This document shows, in pieces, positions 29,501 to 64,000 of a stretch of 64,000 bases of DNA. A program made the position numbers and the translations under genes. The DNA comes from Membranipora membranacea (taxonomy: Eukaryota; Bryozoa; Gymnolaemata; Cheilostomatida; Membraniporidae). The DNA lies in the NCBI GenBank assembly GCA_914767715.1, contig OU612066.1:31654283-31718282 (forward strand), read 5' to 3'. The notes below the pieces were generated by a model. That model did no database searches, had not been told where the DNA came from, and saw nothing but the letters and a program-made list of their open reading frames with translations. Each line of letters opens with the position of its first letter. The first letter of the stretch is position 1.

Positions 29501-30139
29501 CAATATTGAAAAACAAATTGTTGATTTGTAAGGGAGAATGTATAGTCAGAATGATCTATACTGACAAAGTAGGTTCTATACTAACTAACGATTTATAAAT
29601 AGTCGTGCAATCAAAGCAAAACAAATTGCTTCATGTGAAATTTGAAACTCCTCAAATAATATAATACTACTATACATGCGTATTGCAAAGGAGGGCATAA
29701 ACGAGGACAGTGTAAGTGATATTTAATCCAATGTAGAGACCTGGATATAGACAACTTACATAACATAGATAGGCCAAGGCATTATTGTGGTATATCAATA
29801 TTAAATATACCCTAGATCTAGAGTAATGTGTTTGCAGCATGACAATTTGCCTTTTTGCACATACTTGAATTAGAAAGCTTTATGGATAGCTAACATTCAG
29901 CCAACCTCATTGCTTTGTATAAACTCCCAACCTAAGCTAGTGAAAATTAGTGCAGGTTAACATTAAGTCACGCCTTACCAAGCCAAGCTTGCCTCTAGCT
30001 AATTTTATTCACTACTCTAGAGTATGCACAAAAACATGCTGAGAACCAAAATATTGATGATGATAATTCTTACCCATCTCCGTTTGCGTTCGATAAGATT
30101 TTGTTTGAGGAGTAATCCGAGCTGTGTGAACACACCCAT
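240..30139 (-). CDS. ABCA: Giant ABCA-type ABC transporter, N-terminal part (46 exons, 3' end outside window)
   Basis: This gene encodes the start of an ABCA-subfamily full-length ABC transporter, a family that moves lipids across membranes. After a short cytoplasmic start, TM1 (LLELAWPVVLFIIVVSVR) and the motif AMPSAGVVPFMQ match the ABCA1/4/7/12/13 N-terminus. I joined 46 GT-AG exons: exon lengths sum to 8085 bp, exactly 2695 codons, with no stop and matching phases at every junction. Everything after residue 53 lies in extracellular domain 1, which is built from about eleven repeated modules. No Walker A, signature or later membrane segment lies in the window, so the gene continues below position 1. 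The length of domain 1 recalls ABCA12/ABCA13, but assignment to one of these is inference. Many N-glycosylation sequons (NWT, NST, NTT) agree with an extracellular location. The Slo channel gene lies 3.5 kb upstream on the same strand. Confidence 0.95.
1797..1910. repeat. Foldback element with 34-bp arms
   Basis: Left arm 1797-1830 (starts CTGTGCCGCGATAGCTGG) and right arm 1877-1910 (ends CCAACTATCGCGGCACAG) are inverted copies with about four mismatches. The loop contains a second short dyad, CCACCTT/AAGGTGG. The structure is that of a small MITE-like foldback; there is no coding capacity. Confidence 0.85.
2305..2433. repeat. Two tandem copies of a 63-66 bp foldback unit
   Basis: Units 2305-2370 and 2371-2433 share AGTGGCAT..., CATCCACTGTGG and AATGTCACTACCAGCAA. 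Each unit is itself an inverted repeat (TAGTGGCATTCTATTAT against ATAATGGAATGTCACTA). The arms resemble those of the foldback at 1797-1910. Confidence 0.75.
2946..3017 (+). tRNA. tRNA-Glu (anticodon TTC)
   Basis: Seventy-two bases fold as a full cloverleaf: acceptor TCCCAGG pairs with TCTGGGA, the A box is GGTGGTCTAGTGG, the anticodon loop CTTTCAC gives TTC, and the T arm GGGGTTCGATTCCCC is complete. A run of six T (3020-3025) follows as a Pol III terminator. It lies in the ABCA intron between exons 43 and 42, on the opposite strand to that gene. Confidence 0.93.
3211..4479 (-). CDS. ABCA: ABCA extracellular module 10 (exons 40-42)
   Basis: Residues 2260-2455: A 4279-4479, B 3671-3864, and exon 3211-3403 covering C and the first part of D. 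The A exon (FQSLFYMPSPEAALTSLC ... FCMTNWTVVMEEVMSD) is closely similar to that of module 8. Exon B has DWSWLNATVWEGVLSRL. The D segment breaks off at ALNNFVL and resumes in the next exon, so intron placement departs from the standard here. Confidence 0.9.
4780..6145 (-). CDS. ABCA: ABCA extracellular module 9 (exons 36-39)
   Basis: Residues 2043-2259: A 5948-6145, B 5516-5724, C 5110-5231, D 4780-4901. The A cysteines lie in AEFCAIPDLTV and TICSGMINFTL. Exon B has PFWANPQVWQGVINRF, the paired-tryptophan motif shared with modules 8 and 10. Phases follow the 0,2,1,0 series exactly. Confidence 0.92.
6321..6352. repeat. Dispersed short repeat (GGGAATTCC ... TTGCATTGTGGG)
   Basis: One of at least three intronic copies of the pattern GGAATTC, a short spacer, AAA-TTGCATTGTGGGA; the others are at 17942-17972 and 20523-20555, and its core recurs at 24248-24402. 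It lies about 30 bp from a splice site of exon 35. Confidence 0.55.
6383..7918 (-). CDS. ABCA: ABCA extracellular module 8 (exons 32-35)
   Basis: Residues 1823-2042: A 7721-7918, B 7133-7335, C 6774-6907, D 6383-6507 with phases 0/0, 0/2, 2/1, 1/0. The A exon opens FQLLFSKPSAEILPTLC and ends ICTTNWTAVYNEI, almost a consensus for the family. Exon B has YTWLNQTTWEAMLQRVG. Exon D has sequons in SNWTLSAVFENQTE. Confidence 0.92.
8572..9816 (-). CDS. ABCA: ABCA extracellular module 7 (exons 29-31, C and D joined)
   Basis: Residues 1592-1822: A 9586-9816, B 9099-9319, C+D 8572-8812 (241 bp, phase 2/0). The A cysteines lie in IFCAMTDMNF and ICMQPGLMGL. Exon B has VPTWERVIRNID. As in module 6 the C/D intron is absent, so the two neighbouring modules may share one intron-loss event followed by duplication, or derive from each other. 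Confidence 0.9.
10159..11356 (-). CDS. ABCA: ABCA extracellular module 6 (exons 26-28, C and D joined)
   Basis: Residues 1354-1591: A 11150-11356, B 10667-10908, and a single 265-bp exon 10159-10423 (phase 2/0) that spans C and D with no intron. The A cysteines lie in DMCNNLTVYEH and AMCSLNINITQ. Exon B has the tryptophan pair RWLDRDIWQAYG. The missing C/D intron looks like intron loss, because most other modules keep it. Confidence 0.9.
11677..13303 (-). CDS. ABCA: ABCA extracellular module 5 (exons 22-25)
   Basis: Residues 1112-1353: A 13112-13303, B 12500-12717, C 12080-12243, D 11677-11828, phases 0/0, 0/2, 2/1, 1/0. The A cysteines lie in RILCINLFIS and IFCGTDWEGIW. Exon B has three sequons near its start (GNMTEIEIHYENVTL and MQNFTG). 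A 54-bp direct duplication overlaps the first bases of exon B together with its splice acceptor, so a second, decoy acceptor lies upstream in the transcript. Confidence 0.9.
12694..12796. repeat. 54-bp direct duplication spanning the acceptor of ABCA exon 23
   Basis: GTTACCATCAAACAACGGCA and the following TTATCTATAAA occur at 12694 and again at 12748. The unit includes the first codons of exon 23 and its 3' splice site. The outer copy is a decoy: entering there would read nine shared codons and then reach TAA. Confidence 0.85.
13304..14838 (-). other. Long ABCA intron, no gene seen
   Basis: About 1.5 kb between exons 22 and 21. It holds an imperfect palindrome at 13621-13682, a short (AT)n run near 14690-14709, and otherwise AT-rich sequence without coding features on either strand. 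Confidence 0.7.
13621..13682. repeat. Imperfect palindrome of the TCACAGAGTA family
   Basis: TCACAGAGTATGGGGATATA on the left mirrors TATATCCTAACTCTGTGA on the right, with a spacer. It belongs with the perfect palindrome at 24902-24937. Confidence 0.75.
14839..18238 (-). CDS. ABCA: ABCA extracellular module 4 (exons 18-21)
   Basis: Residues 880-1111: A 18023-18238 (0/0), B 17425-17633 (0/2), C 16059-16201 (2/1), D 14839-14966 (1/0). Exon A carries VCDSTTQEWF and ICMPGFEQTML; exon B carries a sequon in KYNWTSWAEL; exon C has NTTEWVMMEH; exon D has FHNSTKIKEY. The introns here are the longest among the modules (0.4-1.2 kb) and contain no recognisable gene. Confidence 0.9.
17942..17972. repeat. 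Dispersed short repeat, diverged copy
   Basis: GGAATTCAAGTGAAAGTTGC followed by ATTTTGGGA matches the copies at 6321 and 20523 with a few changes. It lies in the intron after ABCA exon 18. Confidence 0.45.
18470..19730 (-). CDS. ABCA: ABCA extracellular module 3, lacking the cysteine-bearing A exon (exons 15-17)
   Basis: Residues 732-879. Exons 19525-19730 (phase 0/2), 19000-19130 (2/1) and 18470-18576 (1/0) have the B-C-D phase series, but no A exon with a cysteine pair precedes them; exons 13-14 stand there instead. The C exon contains EAWKTIYPYMHSMDY, like the tryptophan segment of other C exons. It is read as a degenerate module; an alternative is that modules 2 and 3 form one irregular unit. 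Confidence 0.85.
20121..22304 (-). CDS. ABCA: ABCA extracellular module 2 (exons 10-14)
   Basis: Residues 423-731. A 22071-22304 has cysteines in TCELAEEFI and SCITDINPLF; B 21508-21746 has LDWENIVQSGW; C is 21128-21261. Two exons follow in place of a single D: 20580-20765 (phase 1/1) and 20121-20254 (phase 1/0). The phase 1/1 exon is the extra one and keeps the frame. This longer tail may include remains of a lost A exon from the next module. Boundaries follow GT-AG sites with matching phases. Confidence 0.88.
20523..20555. repeat. Dispersed short repeat copy
   Basis: CTGGGAATTCCAGAAAATTG followed by CATTGTGGGATAC; the same pattern as at 6321-6352 and 17942-17972, in the intron just after ABCA exon 13. 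Confidence 0.55.
22932..25603 (-). CDS. ABCA: ABCA extracellular module 1 (exons 6-9, A-B-C-D)
   Basis: Four exons, residues 192-422: A 25391-25603 (phase 0/0), B 24413-24618 (0/2), C 23598-23740 (2/1), D 22932-23062 (1/0). Exon A holds two cysteines in LCNITADSES and LCDMGTDQV, the pair seen in every canonical A exon. Exon B is helical and leucine-rich; exon C contains an IW motif (NNSQIWQDIKR). This is the least degenerate statement of the A-B-C-D exon unit. A 46-49 bp tandem repeat ends about 10 bp from the donor of exon B. Confidence 0.9.
24248..24402. repeat. Tandem repeat, 46-49 bp unit, 3.3 copies
   Basis: Copies begin at 24248, 24297 and 24343, with a partial copy at 24389; each starts ATGCATTGTGGGATACTCC and contains CTTTTTG. 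The last partial copy ends about 10 bp from the donor of ABCA exon 7. Confidence 0.9.
24902..24937. repeat. Perfect 36-bp palindrome
   Basis: Two 18-bp arms, ATCACAGAGTAAGGATAT and its exact complement, meet with no spacer. The outer sequence TCACAGAGTA is shared with 13621-13682, and a half-copy (TATCCTCACTCTGTGA) occurs near 59288. It lies in the intron between ABCA exons 7 and 6. Confidence 0.9.
25143..25168. repeat. Short palindrome, CCATAGACTTAT family
   Basis: CCATAGACCTTAT faces AATAAGTCTATGG. A relative with the same outer sequence lies in the slo1 intron at 41418-41454. Confidence 0.65.
25828..27457 (-). CDS. ABCA: ABCA exons 3-5: conserved start of extracellular domain 1
   Basis: Exons 3 (27331-27457), 4 (26461-26612) and 5 (25828-25961) encode about residues 54-191. 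Exon 3 carries YEPRAMPSAGVVPFMQS and a Cys pair, matching the conserved region after TM1 in ABCA1-like proteins. Exon 5 contains ARDLFSDVDELKSVM and KEELVDTILDSKINIT, which resemble the ABCA 'RDLL.D...LK..L......EELVD.LL.S' block. These exons are unique, single-copy parts of the domain; the repeated modules begin with exon 6. Phases run 1>2>1>0. Confidence 0.9.
27919..28012 (-). CDS. ABCA: ABCA exon 2: first transmembrane segment
   Basis: This exon encodes GLTLLELAWPVVLFIIVV and then SVRDMYPSYDMKE, ending in phase 1. The LLE-x-AWP core with a following hydrophobic stretch and SVR..YP.Y is the hallmark of ABCA TM1 and its exit into extracellular domain 1. The acceptor is TTTTTTTACAG and the donor GAAT|GTAAG. 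The split codon makes the Cys of the EC.Y motif with exon 3. Confidence 0.93.
28187..28270 (-). repeat. tRNA-derived (SINE-like) repeat, copy 1
   Basis: On the minus strand, GGATAGCATCAATGACTGTG leads to a B box, GGTTCGAATCCC, then CCGCGGCAGATCTTTTT, a terminator-like T run. No acceptor stem forms, so this is not a functional tRNA. It shares its order of blocks with copy 2. Confidence 0.65.
28443..28744. mobile_element. Possible foldback/MITE element of about 300 bp
   Basis: The ends, TTTCCATGGTAGGTTTGAAG at 28443 and the complement of CTCGAAACTCACATGGAAA near 28744, form imperfect terminal inverted repeats of roughly 30 bp. The interior is GC-richer than its surroundings and contains a tRNA-like segment. 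No transposase and no clear target-site duplication are visible. Confidence 0.5.
28545..28648 (+). repeat. tRNA-derived (SINE-like) repeat, copy 2
   Basis: GGTTAGCATCAAAGACTCTG is followed by a perfect T arm, CCGGGTTCAAATCCCGG, then GGCAGCAGACTCTTTTGA and a T run. The 5' part does not pair with the 3' end, so a cloverleaf is incomplete. It lies within the foldback at 28443-28744. Confidence 0.65.
30074..30139 (-). CDS. ABCA: ABCA exon 1: start codon and cytoplasmic N-terminus
   Basis: Exon 1 gives 22 codons, MGVFTQLGLLLKQNLIERKR followed by RW, ending in phase 0 at GATGG|GTAAG. The pattern M-x-x-x-x-QL-x-LLLxxN is the usual ABCA opening ahead of TM1, which supports this ATG (30139-30137). 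The next exon is about 2 kb away, a long first intron as is common in animal genes. No TATA box or other promoter element can be called with confidence upstream; a 5' UTR exon could exist. Confidence 0.85.
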
Positions 30140-31540
30140 TGTTATATTTCCTCACTTCTCAGTATGGAGTGTAATTCAAGCTAGCACTTCTAATATACCA
30201 AATAGTATTTTCCGTCAGCAGAGTCAATGTCAGAAAATTCTCATCATGTTTTAAATCTACTACAATCCAAGTTATGATCTAGAAATAAAAAAAATCAGAG
30301 AAGACGTTACTACACTTTGCTTTACACGAAAATTATTGTTTACATCTCATTGTGTCATGCCATGCCAAGCATACATTGGCAATATTTAGAGGTATATGCA
30401 CATATCTTAAAACAGAACCAAGTATTGTTTCAGGTTTGTGTAGATCGGATGTAAAAGATACGGGTTTTGTTCAGATCCACTCTTCCGCATCGGCAGTAAA
30501 AAGATTTCCTTCTCCCCAACAAACGTTACGTAAACTATACTGCGCCTAGAATAACCTGATCACTAGTCAATAGCGTCAAGCACAGCCATGATCTTCCAAT
30601 AATCTCAGGAAAGAGTGCTTCCTGTTTTATCTGATTTTTGAAGACAGGTATCGCCAACAAAGTAATGGTACAACTGATTTATTGACAAGTTTAACCCGCT
30701 TCTGATTTTAAGAAATTAAGCTGCTGATGATGAACCTATATGATAAGAATATAGAGAGTATAAAATTTGCAAACCTATGCGTGTGAGAGTGTGAAAGGGA
30801 ATGAAACAGTGAGGTGCTCGGAATATATATGAAGTGGGAAATGCTTGACGAGACACGAGACACGAGACACGGTACATGTGAGTAATAATTAGGGGATTAG
30901 GGGAAAATAAAGTTTCCCACTAGTCAACCATGTGACAATGATATATGATGATTATGATGACGAAAGAGTAATCAAAATACCAAAATGTACAATTTATTTG
31001 AGGATTAAACATAATAAAGATACACTTGCACCCAAGCTCAGGCTAGTACTATCTGCACTGTATATCTACTCTGTCAAACGTACTTCTCTACCGCACTCAA
31101 GGTTTATCAACATGTAGATACATTTTCACATTACAAGCCTGCTCATCACCAAAAAAATCTACCCGGAGAGATAGCCTCTCTTAATGCTACTGTTCGTATT
31201 CGGAACATAAATGAGAAACTATTGGTAAAGAATAAATTAAAGTCTTACAAAACTGACTAGACTTACCTTTTCGACAGGGCGTGCCTGTAGGGAGTGCTTA
31301 TATGATCTCTCTATGTGGAGAGCTAGAAGCTTACTGACATAATATATTATACGGCATGTATAACACACTTAGATCACACAGTGGACGACTGCTAGAAAAC
31401 AGGTACCCAATCACTTTCTCTGTTTGCACAAGAAGTGATAAGAAGGCCTAAGCACTGATTAATACATTGAAGCTTGTGTCAAATTCCAAAATACCCTCCG
31501 ACACAATTGTATATGTCAGCAATGCACGTTCTGCATTTAT

Positions 31541-31573
31541 AATATCACGGAAGTAAGCCCTCCGTGATAATAT
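31541..31573. repeat. Short inverted repeat
   Basis: AATATCACGGA and TCCGTGATAATAT face each other across a 9-base loop. It could be a foldback remnant; on the minus strand no T run follows, so it is not called a terminator. Confidence 0.6.
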
Positions 31574-32038
31574 GTTCCATTGGTTGACTGCTGTATTGAA
31601 TAATTCCTCTGAGAAGCATGCAAATTCTACTCACATGAAATCTATTATAAAAAGTGCCACAGTCTTGTATTGTATTTAGTAGGAATGGAGTAATCCTTAT
31701 AATCCCCATTATATCGTATTTGATCAATACTAAACTGAGTATGAATGTCATGTGAGTATTTTATTCATTCATTTTACTACAGCATGGCATAGGCTTGCAA
31801 TCAATTTATTAATCTGCTCCACTAAACTTATTCATCATAAATTTCACATGACCACATTCAATCAACCAAATTAATGCAAGTTACCATTACATCCTTCACA
31901 CATTTTTCAATTCAATCTAGTTACCACTAATGCAACACCACCCATGAAAAATGTCATTTATAAAAGAACAACCACCGGGTGATCAAATAGTTTGTAGAAT
32001 GCAAGCAGCATGCGTCAACAAATCACATTAGTAGAGCC

Positions 32039-32092
32039 GGAAGCCCTGGGCGCTAGGGATGTTACGGAAGCCCTGGGCGCTAGGGATGTTAC
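32039..32092. repeat. 27-bp tandem duplication
   Basis: GGAAGCCCTGGGCGCTAGGG and the following ATGTTAC are repeated twice without change, GC-rich in an AT-rich setting. Confidence 0.9.
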
Positions 32093-32230
32093 GCCTCTCT
32101 TATTTTACACTATTTGATGTTATTATGAAAGCTTCCAGTGCTTGGCACACTTATCTCCTGTCAAACATAAATCTATGAGCAATCGAACAGGTTATGAAAC
32201 GAGTCTGGATCATTAGGGGGGCCGTCGGAC

Positions 32231-32253
32231 GGGGGGGGGGGGGGGGGGGGGGG
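32231..32253 (+). repeat. Poly-G run, 23 bases
   Basis: An uninterrupted run of 23 G on the plus strand. It can form G-quadruplexes and is also a typical place for sequencing or assembly length error. Confidence 0.95.
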
Positions 32254-33678
32254 CTCAGACTAGGTATTGCCAAATACAAGTCAACACAAAAGTTAAAAAC
32301 TCTGTTAATGAAGCTTAACCCTCTCAACCCTCTCATATGAAGCTCAAAATGAGGTGATTGCTCATTGACAACTCCAAAGATCATAAGCAAGTTATAATCC
32401 TACTGCTTTTAGGGTAAAAGGAGACTATCACTTCCAAGGAGCTGTTTTTCGGAAAAGCAGGACCACGGGATACCCGCTAAACAATCCAGCAGAGGGAAGG
32501 TGATTACAAATGCTGTCAAACACAGTTCCTCTTCTATCATTGGTCAAATTTTCATACTGCTGTCTATCATGGTTGCATGTCCGTGACAAAAACATTCAAA
32601 AGTAACAACAACTTTATTTTAGAAGAATTAGGTAGAAAATAGAGAAAATAACTCGGTGGCCACAATATCAACATGATTAGTATACTGATAATACTGGGAT
32701 GACAGACTCAAACACATTCCAGTATGCGACGGCGGCGGCCATTAAAGGTGATCAGCAGGTTGTAAATGTTGGCCTTCAACTTTGACTGGTGATTTCATCA
32801 CAAAACATGGAAATCAAATGGACTAAAAATAGTGCACTTTTCTGAAATGAGAGGAAAAAATGTGACATCTATCTCGCGCAGAAATGTTAGGAGTTTCAGT
32901 TTTTGGCAGAAAAAATTTAGGGTAAAAGAAAAAGTTGCCAAGACTCCCTTTAATATTTAACAAAAACAATCTCAGTGCTGAAGCTGCTACCAAAAAATGC
33001 TGAACCAATCAACTGAAAAAATCATGGTTTTATAAGCAGTACTTTTCTTAAGATAATCATTTCAAAGCAATCGCGCGGGTTGGGCACTTTTTGACAATAA
33101 CTATACAAAACTATCTGGGGTTGAGGTTCTGAAAGGGTCCTTTTCACATAAAATATCCAACTGTGAAACTACCAAACAGTGGCTTGCCCAGCTGCAAGGT
33201 ATGAGCAGTCGGAAAGGCGAGGTAGATGGTGTAGGGGAAAGCAAGGCCAGCCTTTCCTATCCAATAACTTTCACTAGGCCATTTTCGAATCATCAACAAT
33301 TCCAGATTCACAAAGATATTCGCTAAACTGAGATAATACAAAACATTCCACAAAGCACAATATCGTGGAAAAACAATCTTGTCTCCTATCTTCCAAGGCT
33401 GACTTCAAAAAAGTTTGCATGTTTTGTCATGCATAGATATCTCCAAAATCCTTGTAGGTTTATCACAATAAAACCCCTCAATGAAATGAAAAAAGTGTAA
33501 CATCTGTAACCAGGCTAACTTGAAAAGACGACTCAAGACCTGAGGTGTTTTTTGTTCTGTACAAACACAAGTTGACGCTGGAAATTCAAGCATCGCCATG
33601 AACTTAACTGTGCCGCTGCCAGCACAACTGTGTCTTTGTGAGCACGTCGGGTTGCTGCCGGCACGTCAGGCTGCTGTC

Positions 33679-64000
<30,322 letters not shown>

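Larger units (their letters stand above)
28013..30073 (-). other. First ABCA intron with tRNA-derived repeats
   Basis: About 2 kb. It contains two tRNA-derived repeat copies in opposite orientation (28187-28270 and 28545-28648) and a foldback element around the second. The rest, 28750-30073, is AT-rich with no supported gene. Confidence 0.7.
30140..33678. other. Intergenic region between slo1 and the ABCA gene
   Basis: About 3.5 kb. It must contain the slo1 3' UTR and the ABCA promoter, but neither can be placed firmly; a minus-strand AATAAA at 32613-32618 is one possible slo1 poly(A) signal. Contents: a dyad at 31541-31573, a 27-bp tandem duplication at 32039-32092, and a 23-G run at 32231-32253. 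ORFs here are short and look random. Confidence 0.6.

Overview
This is eukaryotic, and almost certainly invertebrate animal, genomic DNA. It is AT-rich, with GT-AG introns, a nuclear-type tRNA, SINE-like and foldback repeats, and simple repeats. The lineage cannot be fixed from the sequence alone. Two large multi-exon genes, both on the minus strand, fill the window; almost every long ORF on the plus strand is a shadow of their exons or chance.

Right part (64000 down to 33679): a Slo1/BK-type calcium- and voltage-gated potassium channel, read from about S1 (the 5' end lies beyond the window) to the stop codon. From the S2-S3 junction to the stop the exons join in a single frame of 919 codons, including the stop, when no optional exon is used. 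It carries S3, S4-S5, pore, S6, RCK1, a CxxCH motif, RCK2, a textbook calcium bowl and a short basic tail. Two features stand out. The pore helix, selectivity filter and start of S6 are encoded twice, by tandem 171-bp exons with the same phases (0/0), which looks like a mutually exclusive pair. The RCK1-RCK2 linker carries four candidate exons that are all phase 1/1 and divisible by three, which looks like a cassette bank.

Middle (30140-33678): intergenic, with only simple repeats, small dyads and a 23-G run.

Left part (30139 down to 240): the 5' portion of a giant ABCA-type ABC transporter. I assembled 46 exons into one uninterrupted frame of 2695 codons: a cytoplasmic start, TM1, the ABCA-typical region after TM1, and then only extracellular domain 1. 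That domain is built of about 11 tandem modules of roughly 150-310 residues (mostly 196-242), each normally encoded by four exons A-B-C-D with the intron-phase series 0,2,1,0. The rest of the transporter (TM2 onward, nucleotide-binding domains) lies beyond position 1. The size of extracellular domain 1 recalls ABCA12/ABCA13, but here its exon-by-exon duplication history is still legible.

The introns hold a tRNA-Glu gene, palindromic foldback families, a pair of tRNA-derived repeats in inverted orientation, minisatellites and a 54-bp duplication of a splice acceptor.
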